From: Plectosphaerella cucumerina
Lineage: Eukaryota > Ascomycota > Sordariomycetes > Glomerellales > Plectosphaerellaceae
Assembly (NCBI GenBank): GCA_020746995.1
Contig: JAGPXD010000001.1
Span: forward strand, 1-64,000
DNA: 64,000 bases
Direction: 5' to 3'
Shown: piece after piece, positions 46,811-56,999 of the stretch
How positions within the stretch are numbered: position 1 is the first letter of the stretch
How the letters are laid out: each line of letters begins with the position of its first letter
Made by a program: the position numbers and the translations under genes
Notes under the pieces: model-generated
Databases searched by the model: none
What the model was told of the DNA's origin: nothing
What the model saw: the letters and a program-made list of their open reading frames with translations, nothing else

Positions 46811-49800
46811 GTCACCAGCCAAGACCTGGGCATGTCGGAAAAACTGCTCAACACGAGAGGTGGAATGAGCCCCCACCTCAGGATTTCCAGGACCACTGTG
46901 GACATATGGCTGCAGCACATTCAGCTTTCCTGACCTTCCACGGACCACAGCTCACCCCCAGTCTCAGACGTTATGAGTACGAGCTCCAGCTCGGAAAGCC
47001 ACACATGTTTCCCATTGAGGATTACCCCGAGGCCACGGTCAAAGTCTTGGAAGCATTCACAGCATCAGCGAGACCCCCCATGGACAATGACGAGGATATG
47101 GATGGGCTTGGAGCCCTTGGAGCACAACCGGAGGACCGGATCCATCGGCCGACCCCATTCCCAACGGAGCGACGCGTCACTAGATTAGCCACTGATTACC
47201 AGACGACAATGGACACCGTTAACCTGTGGATTGAGAAAGCTGGCGTGACCCTGGGACCCTTGATTCCTGATCACCTCATGGAAGATGTGAAACGTACCCT
47301 GTACACGTACAGACACCTGGGAGCCGAGTCTGTCCATGACATACCGGCCACTGACCTGTACACCCACCGAGTTCGGCTCAAGCCCAACCTCAAACCCTGG
47401 AATCGATCACAGAGGCAACGACTCAACGATGCAGAGCGTTACTGGCTTGAGAAGCTGGTGCAAGACGGATGGGACTCAGGAATGTACGAGCCCACAGCAG
47501 CCGCCAATGGTCGATTGTCCGACTGGAGAGCAGAGCCAGTGCTCGTGGCCAAATCCGAGGATCCCTGGGCAGAGAGGCGTCTCACGTTCAACTACAGCCA
47601 GGTCCATGAGGACCTGCCAGGCACTCTGATACCACTGCTGCAGGAAGTCCACAATCGCCTGGCCCACTCAGGTGTCGGCTGCTACTCAGTTTTTAATCTC
47701 AAGCACGCATACTGGTCCGTTGGCGTCCATCCGGACGACAGACACGTCTTTGCCTTCCAGGCTGAGGGTTTTCCTCAGCTCCAGCCTACCAGGATGCCAC
47801 AGGGATCACAGTCAGCTGGCCACACCATGACAGAGGTCGTGCGCTTGGCAATGGGCCCTATCCCAGAGCCCCAACCGGAGCCCTCGCTACTTGTGCCCCC
47901 CGACAAGACGGAGCCTGCACAAGTCATCAACTACATGGACGACATTTGGGCCATGCACGGCAATTTCAGCACTCAGTGGGGTTTCCTCAAGGAGCATCTC
48001 CTGCCACGCCTCCTCTGGTCGATGCTCAGGCTCTCGTGGAAGAAGGTCAGCCTTGGCATCCCGACAGTCACTGCAATCGGCTGGGTCCACAACGTGGGAG
48101 GTGGCGTCAGCATCAAGCCAGAGCGCCTGGACAAGCTGCTGGCCTGGCCAGTGCCAATCGATCAGACCTCAGTCAGATCATTCCTGGGTGCAGTGTCACC
48201 ATGTCGCAGATGGATCAAGAACTGTGCTGAGATTGCGCGACCGCTCAACCGGCTCACAGGTGACGTTGACTGGCAGTGGGAGCAAGCTGAGGCCGCATCA
48301 TTCGCCCTACTCAAGGAGGCACTCATCCGGGCCGTCAGTATGCATGGACCAGCATGTGGCATCCCCACACTCATGTACTCGGACGCGTCAAAGTTTGGAG
48401 CAGGCTGCCTGATCGCTCAGCTCATTGACGGAGTCGAGACCCCCATACTCTACGACGCATTCCTCTTCACTCAGACCCAGAGGAACTACGGCAAATACAA
48501 GAGAGAGCTCTGCGCCATTGTCGAATTCTGCCGAAAGCACTATGACGTCCTGCAGATGGACCCAGACAACCACGCCGTCATCCGGACTGACCACAAACCT
48601 CTCACCTGGTTCATCACGTCATCACACCATGAGGGCATCTATGCAAGATGGGTCACAGAGCTGCGAAACCTCAGGGTCACCATTGAGTGGATACCTGGCA
48701 AGAAGAATGCGGCGGCAGACGGCTTGTCCCGGACCATCTTCGACGACTACCTCTGTCAGGAAGACCTCACTGCCATGGGCGACGTTGATGATCGTGGGGA
48801 ATGGCACTGGAGAGATGGCGCTGGGGGCTACCAAGCCCTCATCGACCAGGCCAATGAGCGCCGCCGAAAGGAGATCGAAGCGTTGGACGCTCTTCTTGAG
48901 AATGTCGCCCCTGTCAGCTCATGCCTTGGCGTGCTCCTCAACCCGGTCTGGCTGGAGACGTCCCAAGGCCCGACATTCGATCACATTGACACCATCATGG
49001 CGATTGTCGCTGACCTCCCAGAGTGTCGGCCAGGGGGCCGACTTATGTCCGCCGAAGTGCCATCCATGGCGGCAGACGCCATCCCAGAGCTTTCGAAGTT
49101 TTTGACCTCACCTTGGTACGAGGACGTCACAGCGTACCTCCTCACTCCGTCAGCCGCACAGTCTTGGGATCGATTCAGAGCCAGAAAGGCAGAGGCGGCG
49201 ACCGCCAAATACCGGATTGAGGGCAACAAGCTGTGGCATCTGAACGGCGACAAGCCTTGGGTGCCATGTCTGATTGAGGAAGAGATTGCGGAGGCCCTCA
49301 AGAGTGCTCATGACGACCGAGGGCACTGGTTCGCCAACCCCACGAGACAGCGGCTGCAGAAACATGTGTATTGGCCGACCATGGGACCCGACGTCATTCG
49401 ATACATCAAGGGATGTTGGCAGTGTGCGCAGTTCAGCCCGGCAAAGCCCAAGGCACCACCACTCAAGGCATCGGTCACGGCACCATTCCAAGTGGTAGCC
49501 ATGGATCACCTGGGGCCATTCCCCCCAGCGACAGGACAAGGGCTCACTCACATCCTGGTTATCATTGACTACTTCACAAGGTTCATCTGGGTCATACCGG
49601 TCAACTCGACGATGGCGGGAGACACAGCAATACGACTGAGAAGCTGGGTGGAGGCCGTGGCCACAATCCCAATGCTCATCTACACGGACCCAGGGCCGGC
49701 ATTCACAGGCAGGGACTTCACAGCAATGGCGAAACAGTTGGGAGTCAGGGTGGTCTCAGGACCGGCAACATCGCACAAGAGCTTCGGGATGGTCGAGATC

Positions 49801-50451
49801 CACAACCGACTGCTGCAACTCGTCATGGGCAGAATGGGTTTGACCCCAGCCACATGGCCGACTGGCCTGGGAAAGGTGGTCAGAGAACTCAACAGTCGCA
49901 CCATGTCAGTGGGTTACTCGCCAGCAGAGCTGCTGTACGGGGTGCCACCACTGGACCCCATGCAGGACAAGTACCGGCCACAGAACGAGGTGTCAGCGAT
50001 GATGGCGACAATGACCGACCCCACATGGAGACCAAACGATGGCACACACGCCTGGGAGGAGGCAACTGAGCTTCACATCGCCAAGAGACACCACGACCGA
50101 CTGGCCGTTGACATCAAGGATCAGGCCAGGCAAGCACGCCACGAACAGCGCATCGTTCGGCCATTCGCCAAAGGTGACCAGGTCATGATGCTACAAGAGG
50201 GCAAGCCGCCCAAGCTCGAGCCACAGTGGAGGGGACAGTGGAGGGGACCCTTCAGGGTCAAGGCCAAGGTTGGACGCCGCACATACCGGCTTGAGCACCT
50301 GGACGGACGACCCATCCAGCATGAGAGACATTGGGATCAGTTGAAGGCATTTGAGCGCAGGACATGGCTCAAGAACGACAAGGCGGAGCCACTGCCGTTT
50401 GACGACAGGGGACAGACGATGAGGAGGCCCAAGCGGCCACGGGCAGAGTGA
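46795..50451 (+). CDS. Ty3 pol: reverse transcriptase, RNase H, integrase
   Basis: The frame is open from 46795, overlaps the end of gag-protease by 16 nt and lies -1 to it; the first ATG is at 46906. RT spans about residues 200-430 from that ATG, with VINYMDDIWAMHG as motif C. Motif A reads VFNLKHAYWSV, with Asn (codon 47695-47697) where the catalytic Asp belongs. RNase H has YSDASKFGAGC, ELCAIVEFC and IRTDHKPL. Integrase has an HHCC finger (HDDRGHWF...CWQCAQF), AMDHLGPF, YTDPGPAFTG and GMVEIHNRL for the D,D,E triad, and a GPF/Y-like module (WRGPFRVKAKVGRRTYRLE). No chromodomain is visible after it. The order RT-RH-IN is diagnostic for Ty3/gypsy. Confidence 0.92.
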   Translation, partial: GFGKLSHQPRPGHVGKTAQHERWNEPPPQDFQDHCGHMAAAHSAFLTFHGPQLTPSLRRYEYELQLGKPHMFPIEDYPEATVKVLEAFTASARPPMDNDEDMDGLGALGAQPEDRIHRPTPFPTERRVTRLATDYQTTMDTVNLWIEKAGVTLGPLIPDHLMEDVKRTLYTYRHLGAESVHDIPATDLYTHRVRLKPNLKPWNRSQRQRLNDAERYWLEKLVQDGWDSGMYEPTAAANGRLSDWRAEPVLVAKSEDPWAERRLTFNYSQVHEDLPGTLIPLLQEVHNRLAHSGVGCYSVFNLKHAYWSVGVHPDDRHVFAFQAEGFPQLQPTRMPQGSQSAGHTMTEVVRLAMGPIPEPQPEPSLLVPPDKTEPAQVINYMDDIWAMHGNFSTQWGFLKEHLLPRLLWSMLRLSWKKVSLGIPTVTAIGWVHNVGGGVSIKPERLDKLLAWPVPIDQTSVRSFLGAVSPCRRWIKNCAEIARPLNRLTGDVDWQWEQAEAASFALLKEALIRAVSMHGPACGIPTLMYSDASKFGAGCLIAQLIDGVETPILYDAFLFTQTQRNYGKYKRELCAIVEFCRKHYDVLQMDPDNHAVIRTDHKPLTWFITSSHHEGIYARWVTELRNLRVTIEWIPGKKNAAADGLSRTIFDDYLCQEDLTAMGDVDDRGEWHWRDGAGGYQALIDQANERRRKEIEALDALLENVAPVSSCLGVLLNPVWLETSQGPTFDHIDTIMAIVADLPECRPGGRLMSAEVPSMAADAIPELSKFLTSPWYEDVTAYLLTPSAAQSWDRFRARKAEAATAKYRIEGNKLWHLNGDKPWVPCLIEEEIAEALKSAHDDRGHWFANPTRQRLQKHVYWPTMGPDVIRYIKGCWQCAQFSPAKPKAPPLKASVTAPFQVVAMDHLGPFPPATGQGLTHILVIIDYFTRFIWVIPVNSTMAGDTAIRLRSWVEAVATIPMLIYTDPGPAFTGRDFTAMAKQLGVRVVSGPATSHKSFGMVEIHNRLLQLVMGRMGLTPATWPTGLGKVVRELNSRTMSVGYSPAELLYGVPPLDPMQDKYRPQNEVSAMMATMTDPTWRPNDGTHAWEEATELHIAKRHHDRLAVDIKDQARQARHEQRIVRPFAKGDQVMMLQEGKPPKLEPQWRGQWRGPFRVKAKVGRRTYRLEHLDGRPIQHERHWDQLKAFERRTWLKNDKAEPLPFDDRGQTMRRPKRPRAE
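46801..46807 (+). promoter_or_regulatory. Candidate -1 ribosomal frameshift site between gag-protease and pol
   Basis: GGAAAAC directly precedes the gag-protease TGA (46808-46810). The pol frame is closed by TGA at 46792-46794, so a -1 shift must happen in the 16 nt 46795-46810. The A-site part AAAAC is typical of slippery sites but the P-site half is not the classical three-identical-base type. Confidence 0.45.
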
Positions 50452-50720
50452 CCCACTGGAGGGGTCCACTGACCGACCACCCCACCGGTGAGGGTGTGGC
50501 ATGGCAACAGCAGCAGCATCAATACTCAGTTTTGGCATTCACTCAGGTATGAGCAGGTTTTGAGCGCGCAGGTGCCTGCCGGAGCAGGTGCACAACAAGG
50601 GAAGGCAGGTGCCTGAATCATTCGGTTACCCCGCCCACAAACAGAAACTTGAGAGAAATTCCGCCCAGCTTCACTCTCCCACCTCATCATCACCATCACA
50701 CACTGAGGCCACCGCTGGTG

Positions 50721-53700
50721 ATGAGCGAGCAGCCCCAACGACTTTCGGCCTCTCCCGCCCCAGAGGCATCTCACGAATCATTCTTTTCGGCACTGAAGCA
50801 AGCAGGAGACTACTGGGCGAACTACACAGAGGAAGACCACGAACGCGACCTCAGAAGGTACTGGGCAGCTTACGCCGCATGCGCTGTGAAGCCCAGAAGC
50901 CTCAGAGACCCTATTCCTGACGTCTGGGAAACACCGCTGAGAGGGGGATTCGCAGCGATGAGTGCAGCAGCCGGCAGCTCAGGCACAGCGTCTGCTGGGC
51001 CCAGTGCCACTGGCGCTCCTGCCCTCCCAGTCGGACCCGACGCAGCGGCTGGTGATGATCAGCTCAGCGGCAATGAGGCTCACGAGAGACACAGGGAGGT
51101 ACTTGAGCGGGCTATGGCAGACAAGAAACGATCCCCCGACTTTGACCCCGACACCCACCCCAGTCACCAAGGACGCCATGGCGTCGTGCCAGGCGACATC
51201 CTGGCGGCGCTCACAGAAGACGGAAGGAAGAACGGAAACATTCGCATTACCACACTGGCAGGCCTGGTCACTGCCATCACCCCTCGACACGTGGACCCGG
51301 AGGATCCTCTTGACCATGAGACGGAAGGGCAGATGATCCGATTGGCAAAGGTCGTGTGCGACAAGGCCACTGCCGCCACAGAGACAGGCAGGAGGGAGAT
51401 GCTCCACCTCAAAAGATACCGGAAGACGGCCAGCTACCTGGAGGTGAAGCTGAGCGGAACGAAGGACGACTGGGTCAGGGTCACTCGCCCGGCTCGGACC
51501 TCAATGAGGCAGACAACAGAGCGTTGGGACGGTGCCCCTCCAGGACCAGGGAAGGGCTTGGCGACAAGGCTTCACCCCGGCGCCAGGGGCAGTGGCTCAA
51601 ACGACGTGTTCACCTGCGTTGGCGCTGACGGTGCGACTCTCGAGGCTGTCCTCGCCTGGGGACCTCATTCACAAGAGAAGGAGGCAGTGGGAGAGCGGGT
51701 CACAACATCGGATTTCTCAGGCCTCACGTTCCGGACTGAGCCTACCTCTGGCTACTCCCGTATACCCATTCCTCACTGGGTGATGGCCAAGAAAGGCGCT
51801 CTGGTCTTCGCCAAAAAGCTGGCCCTTGGGACCCTCGGCAATGAGACACCCACCAAGGAGGCACTCAGTGACTATCAGAGGTCTCTCTACCTGGACATTA
51901 CGACAGGCATGGGCCCCATTCCCCCTTCCATGTCCCCCTGGCATGAGCTTGAGTCCAAGTCACCACGATCGGCAGCAGTGGCTGGCTTCGACACCACGAC
52001 ACTGGTGGCCACTGGAAGGAGACCATCAAGCAGAGACAAAGACGCTTCGGAAGGATATTGGGAGCACTTTGTGCTCAGGATGCCAGCACTCACAGGCCTC
52101 AGCAACTACACCGAACTCCATGATCTGGCTGTGAAGCTGCTCGACACCATGCCAGAGGAGATTATTGAGGAGAGCTTCGCCCTCTCCATGATGCTCCTGT
52201 GGGCCAAGCTCAAGGCAGATCCTACACATGGCCGAGAGGCCGTCCAGAGCAACACCAACGGAAATGCCATCAAGGGCAAAGCAGTGCCGACCGACGTTGA
52301 CCTGGCTACTTTCGTCGCCTATGCACCCCACTACTTCCGCCACCATGAGCAGAAGGGCCTTGTGGGATATGCTCATCCTTTCCGGGTCATCGCTCATTGG
52401 AACAACCGAGACACGAACTCGCTGCAGGCGAACCCCTTTCCCAAGCTGGAGAGGCAGGACAGCATTGAGAAGAAGCTGACCAAGCTGTACAAGAGGTCAG
52501 GACTGACACCGGAGGCCTGGGTGCCTATCCTGCCGTCGTCCATGCCAGGATCGATGATCCCAGAGCTCAAGCCCCACGGCCAGTTCGCTCGCCAGTGTGG
52601 AAGGACTCGCACATTACTTGGCCTCCCTGACATCCATCTCTTGGGGCTCCCAGAGTACCCTATTGGCACCCAGACAGTGGAGGTCCTCATGCTGAGGAAA
52701 ATGCTGTCTCTCAGGCAGGAGAAATGCGCGTCCCTCAACATCAGAGAGGTGGACCCGGATGAGCACCAACCCATTGGGATCGTCAGCTGGATGTCGCTGG
52801 CCCCAGAGTCACCCAAGATCATGTCGCTGCCAGCCTTGGTGATTTACACCCCGGCCTACACCTACAAGGACCACGGACAGAAACTCAGCGACGACAAGGA
52901 GACTGTGGTGCCGGTTCCTGAGGCTGCCACAAAGGATCGACCGTTGAGCGAGCGCCCCGACGCGGTGAGGAAGCAGATTGAGAGCATTGAGGCTGAGGGT
53001 GACTACTTCCAGAGCCTGGCTGGCTCACCCCCCGCCAGCATCATGACCGCAATGTGGGACTACCTCCACAGAGACAAGGCGGCACAGAAGTTCAAGGAGT
53101 GCATCGACAGCGGTGTGCCTCCCGAAGATTGGTATCTGGACGAGGACGGTTACTTCAAACCCCGAACCACTACCGACGATGACGACGCCATCGCAGAACT
53201 GGTGCACAGGGGCTACCACCCGCTCGGATATGAGGCCCCCCGTCTGCCGGTCAAACCCAAAGGCGATGTCGACGTCATTGACCTTGAGGCGCAGACAGCA
53301 GGCAGCAAGGCCGTGACCCCTCAGCCTGACCCCGAGACGCTCGATGAGGAAGATGTCAAGTATCTGCAGGAGATCCTGGACAACACCGCTGGTTTCTCAA
53401 ACCAACCCAGTCTGCTTGGGCGCCTCAGAGCGCTGAACCCACACACCATCACCCGGCCTGCACTGCTGGAGATCCTGAGGTCCGACCTTCCGGAGGCACT
53501 GAGCTGGTCGTCCATCCTGGGCAACATCGAAGTCGGCACACCATCTCCCAGTGAGGTTGAGGACGATCACCGCAACAACCCCATGGGACCGGTCATCTGG
53601 ATGAATGTCCTGGAGCCAATGAGAAGGCTCACTGGGGTCACGCTGGCTCAGACGGACCCCCCCAACGCCAACACACCGACCCTGTGGCGAGCCGAACTGT

Positions 53701-54803
53701 CGAGGGCATTCAGAGAAATCGCCATGCACCTTGAGCCCCTTGATGAGGACCTCAAGGCCAGATGTGCTGAGATTTCCAGGGTGTGCACAGAGGAGGTGCT
53801 TGGAGGCGAAGCACCTGAGTTTGACACCAGCCTTCAGGATGTAGTCCACAGCATCAGCAACCTCAAGGTGCTGAACTGGCCAGTGAGCCTGGAGACTCTG
53901 GCATGCCTGTGGCCTGAGACCACGGCAAGCGAGTTCACCATTCGAACGGAAGCCTACCTGCAAGACATGAGCGATGAGAAGCTCCAAGCTCGACTGGGAA
54001 AGGCGGAGGCTGAGTACCGTGCCTACACCTCGGGAGGCAGGATGGGCTTTGAGCTCAGGCGACAAGAGGAACGGAAGCGGAACCTGGCGGAACGGGATGC
54101 CGCACGGATGAGGCAGGCTCAGCAGCAGGCAGCGGCACAGACTCAACGACAGGAGAAGGCGAAGGCCGTGAAGCAGGCAGTCGCCAAAGCACTTGAGAAG
54201 CACAGGGGGACACCCCAAGCCCGGGGGGAACGGCCTGGCATCAGCTACCGGAACGGCAAGCCAGTCAAGCCACCGAAGAAGGCAGCCAAACCGAGGGGGG
54301 TCAAGGCTGTGGTCCAGCCTGAGGATCCGGATGACGATTCGAGTGAGGGTCTGGGTGACGACCCTGAGGACGACTCGGAGGACAGCGACAACGACTCATC
54401 AGCCGCCAACCAGAGGGAAGCCGCCAAGCAGAAGAAGGCCGCCAAGCAGAAGAAGGCAGCTGAGCGAAAGAAAGCCACCAAGACCACAGTCACGGCTTCG
54501 ACTGCGGCCGAGCCTCAGGATGATGACGACAGCTCAGGCGACACCTCGAGCGACAGCTCAGGCAATGGCGACGACGACCCAGCAGACAAGCCCGCTGAGC
54601 AAGGCCCGCCAGTCAAGCAGAAAAGGAGACGCGTGGTGATTGAGATTGACGACGACACCCCAGAGTCATCCGATGAGCCTGTTGGCGAGCCCGCCGACCC
54701 CAAGGCTCAGACTGGCAAGGCGCCCAAAAGGAAGCGATCTGGAGACGCCAAGCGGTCAGCCCCCACGAGCAAGAAGGCCAAGATCACTGGCACAGCTGCG
54801 TGA
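50721..54803 (+). CDS. Third ORF of the Ty3 element, 1,360 residues, no recognised domain
   Basis: Intact ORF from ATG 50721 (VMSEQPQRLSASPAPEAS context) to TGA 54801-54803. The frame is open upstream to 50649 but without an ATG. It starts 270 bp after pol and ends 430 bp before the 3' LTR, on the same strand. The protein has an Ala/Gly-rich low-complexity part near residues 80-125, a long globular middle, a Glu/Arg/Gln-rich, probably coiled-coil stretch near residues 1,130-1,180, then acidic tracts (DDDSSEGLGDDPEDD) alternating with KKAAKQKKAA. Basic clusters KQKRRRVV and APKRKRSG look like nuclear localisation signals. There is no signal peptide or membrane segment, so it is not an envelope-like protein. 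Codon use and Ser/Pro/Gln style match gag, which suggests long residence in the element. Confidence 0.8.
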   Translation: MSEQPQRLSASPAPEASHESFFSALKQAGDYWANYTEEDHERDLRRYWAAYAACAVKPRSLRDPIPDVWETPLRGGFAAMSAAAGSSGTASAGPSATGAPALPVGPDAAAGDDQLSGNEAHERHREVLERAMADKKRSPDFDPDTHPSHQGRHGVVPGDILAALTEDGRKNGNIRITTLAGLVTAITPRHVDPEDPLDHETEGQMIRLAKVVCDKATAATETGRREMLHLKRYRKTASYLEVKLSGTKDDWVRVTRPARTSMRQTTERWDGAPPGPGKGLATRLHPGARGSGSNDVFTCVGADGATLEAVLAWGPHSQEKEAVGERVTTSDFSGLTFRTEPTSGYSRIPIPHWVMAKKGALVFAKKLALGTLGNETPTKEALSDYQRSLYLDITTGMGPIPPSMSPWHELESKSPRSAAVAGFDTTTLVATGRRPSSRDKDASEGYWEHFVLRMPALTGLSNYTELHDLAVKLLDTMPEEIIEESFALSMMLLWAKLKADPTHGREAVQSNTNGNAIKGKAVPTDVDLATFVAYAPHYFRHHEQKGLVGYAHPFRVIAHWNNRDTNSLQANPFPKLERQDSIEKKLTKLYKRSGLTPEAWVPILPSSMPGSMIPELKPHGQFARQCGRTRTLLGLPDIHLLGLPEYPIGTQTVEVLMLRKMLSLRQEKCASLNIREVDPDEHQPIGIVSWMSLAPESPKIMSLPALVIYTPAYTYKDHGQKLSDDKETVVPVPEAATKDRPLSERPDAVRKQIESIEAEGDYFQSLAGSPPASIMTAMWDYLHRDKAAQKFKECIDSGVPPEDWYLDEDGYFKPRTTTDDDDAIAELVHRGYHPLGYEAPRLPVKPKGDVDVIDLEAQTAGSKAVTPQPDPETLDEEDVKYLQEILDNTAGFSNQPSLLGRLRALNPHTITRPALLEILRSDLPEALSWSSILGNIEVGTPSPSEVEDDHRNNPMGPVIWMNVLEPMRRLTGVTLAQTDPPNANTPTLWRAELSRAFREIAMHLEPLDEDLKARCAEISRVCTEEVLGGEAPEFDTSLQDVVHSISNLKVLNWPVSLETLACLWPETTASEFTIRTEAYLQDMSDEKLQARLGKAEAEYRAYTSGGRMGFELRRQEERKRNLAERDAARMRQAQQQAAAQTQRQEKAKAVKQAVAKALEKHRGTPQARGERPGISYRNGKPVKPPKKAAKPRGVKAVVQPEDPDDDSSEGLGDDPEDDSEDSDNDSSAANQREAAKQKKAAKQKKAAERKKATKTTVTASTAAEPQDDDDSSGDTSSDSSGNGDDDPADKPAEQGPPVKQKRRRVVIEIDDDTPESSDEPVGEPADPKAQTGKAPKRKRSGDAKRSAPTSKKAKITGTAA

Positions 54804-55232
54804 GAAGCTGCGATCCCAATGGGCAAGGCTTGCGCTACAGCTCACACCTCAGTTCGGATGAGAGAGCACCACAATCATCTCGAGCCGTTGGCTTGAGCGG
54901 CAGCTTTGTCTGCATTGGCCCTGGGAAGCTTGGGATGACCCATGAGCGTCACCGACAGACGTCCCCAACAGATTTTGCTTTTGCACCAGAGAGATGCACC
55001 ACGAGAGGAACCCTTCGGCAGAAGGGCAATGGAGCAGTGAGGGGGCCAGGAAAGGACCTCACGAGCATGTATTCACTGAGATCGAAGACGCCGACACACG
55101 GCATAAGGGAGGCAGTCAGAGGACTGGAGCGTTGAGGATGGTTACACGGCTGCACTTGATTGTGCTGGAGGAGGATGAACAGAGAGGACTACATGAGAGG
55201 GCAGGCCAGCAGGGAAAGGCAGCCCAGGGGGG
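54804..55232 (+). other. Ty3 element 3' non-coding region ending in a polypurine/G tract
   Basis: About 430 bp with no ORF of note. It ends in an A/G-rich stretch (GGGAAAGGCAGCCCAGGGGGG) just before TGACTTG, which fits a polypurine tract adjoining the start of the 3' LTR. Confidence 0.5.
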
Positions 55233-55479
55233 CTGACTTGTGCCCCCCGACATGATTGAGCAGGAGGCATGTGGCCACAGTTATCTTAGTCAGCAGAGTT
55301 CAGACTCCCTCTTGGGGGCACACCGTAGGTGTGCCCTCATCCGGAGATCCATCCCCAATGCAACCATCGTTTGACCCCCCAACATCCCGAGTTTTTCTCT
55401 TGGCACCTGACGTACCGGGCAAGATGGGGCATCACGGAATTGGGTGCCAGCCAAGACTCCAGCCAGGTTGATAGCAAGG
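55233..55479 (+). repeat. 3' LTR of the Ty3 element
   Basis: The start TGACTTGTGCC follows a G-rich polypurine-like tract. The end is fixed by the last 82 bp, which recur at the element's left end. The length would be about 245 bp. The exact right end (GATAGCA or GATAGCAAGG) and a target-site duplication could not be settled because the left LTR is truncated. Confidence 0.6.
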
Positions 55480-56999
55480 CACCAAATAGCCTACTCGGGT
55501 TCAATAGACGTTCTCTGATGCGACAGACGAGTCTCCATATCCCGAAGACCAGGCTTCCAAGGCCTTCGTCAAACATAGTATACAATTAAATCCCTCGACG
55601 GATTTGAATGTACGTGCACATGCGTTACCCCTCTTGGCAGACCACTGGAACGGCTATGGGACCGCGCTGAATCCTGCCGATGCTCTGCACCTGAGACTCG
55701 AGGCAACATTGGGCTTGAAATTATATGCAGCGAGCCCCGAATCACTGGCGAGCTCGAGATCCTCGCCAAAACCAGGCCTCAGACGCCCATCTCTTTCAAC
55801 CCTGGGACTGGCGGGCGACTCCTCTATAGTGAGGTAAGGTAAGTATACTTAGGAATCAAAACGGACTGTGAGCACCCATCAGTATTCGTGCCCGCGTTGT
55901 TATTTCGGTGTAATCGCCCGGCTACCTGCAATGGATTGAATGGCATTCAATCGCCACTGGATATGACTCTCATCGTTGCCATGCTCATCGCTGCCATAGT
56001 ACTTGACTCTTCACGCCGCTTCCACGATGTCCCGCCCCGACTGCTTCCCTCCTGTCCTCGTATCCGTACTGGGGTATTTAAAAAATGCATGTGCTCAGCG
56101 GCTGTAGCCTGCGGAATCCACATTTCAAGCTCGGGGTCCAAATGGGAGCTGGGTGTGTTGTTGCGGGCGCGGGACGGTCAAGCCCTCAATCGAAAGTCTT
56201 CCCGCCCTGCCATGTCGACGAAGCTCACAGCCTCGTCGAGTTGCATTCATGGCACATAGGAATATACGGCGCCAGTGACCTCTAATGCGTCACTGTGAAC
56301 GCGGTGACCGCTCGTTCTTGTGATATCTCGATCGCGGCAGCCACATCGTGCATCGCGGCGCGGGGGAAGCTCATCCCAATGATGAACAATCCTGAACAGC
56401 GCCCATCACTGGCGCCCCTTATGCCCTCCCTATTGCCCTGCGCTACTCGTAGTTCGCCTACATCCTAGACATGGAGTCAATCCAGGTACACGAAGCCAAC
56501 AAGAAATCGCCAGTCGTAATCCTCTCCATAGCGGCCGGCTTCACTCGGGACGCTGACCGCAGAAAGGAAAAGATGCCGCGACGTCTCGCTGGCAAGTTGC
56601 TATGTGGGAACGGCCCGGGTCAAACTTTTGCTTTGGTGGCCTTGACCAGTGGATGGACAACGCCGCGAGACTGGTGCAGGTGGTGCCTCGCAGATCTGCA
56701 TGCCACAGTCCCATCTGTCCTCGATCAAGTCCATGATTAGTGTCGGATCGCCGTGTGAATGAAAATACGAGGCGCCGTCCCTGAATGATCACGAAGGAGA
56801 GGGTACATTTCGTTAATCCTCACGCCCGGCAGGCTGCTAGCAGTTTGGACCTGAGTATGAAATAAGTGAAAACTACACCCTTACGTACACGCCAGATGAT
56901 ACCTTCAGTAGCCTACCAAGGAGGAGCGTGAAGCTCATCGCAATCGTATGTTCAACCCCGTGCAAAGATACGCCGCCTGAAGGTCCTCCACCCCTTCTG
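55480..56999. other. 1.5 kb without a supportable gene
   Basis: Several ORFs of 60-125 codons on both strands lack domains and overlap each other. Nothing here could be named. The sequence is of mixed GC content and shows no obvious repeat. Confidence 0.4.

Larger units (their letters stand above)
43342..55479 (+). mobile_element. Ty3/gypsy LTR retrotransposon of about 12.1 kb with a third ORF
   Basis: The boundaries are a shared 82-bp sequence at both ends (43342-43423 and 55398-55479) that differs at about two or three positions. Inside are gag-protease, then RT-RNase H-integrase (the Ty3 order), then a 1,360-codon ORF, all on the plus strand. The 5' LTR is only the last part of the 3' LTR, so the left end is truncated. 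Because the 5' end lies against the promoter of the helicase gene, truncation may have come with a rearrangement. Point lesions in gag and RT show that this copy cannot move on its own. Confidence 0.85.

Noticed and set aside
50979..54218. Minus-strand ORFs (for example 53397-54218) opposite the Ty3 third ORF
   Set aside because: They are shadows of a long intact plus-strand ORF inside a plus-strand element.
30587..55479. A Starship or other captain-driven cargo element
   Set aside because: No tyrosine-recombinase (DUF3435) gene and no matching ends were seen.
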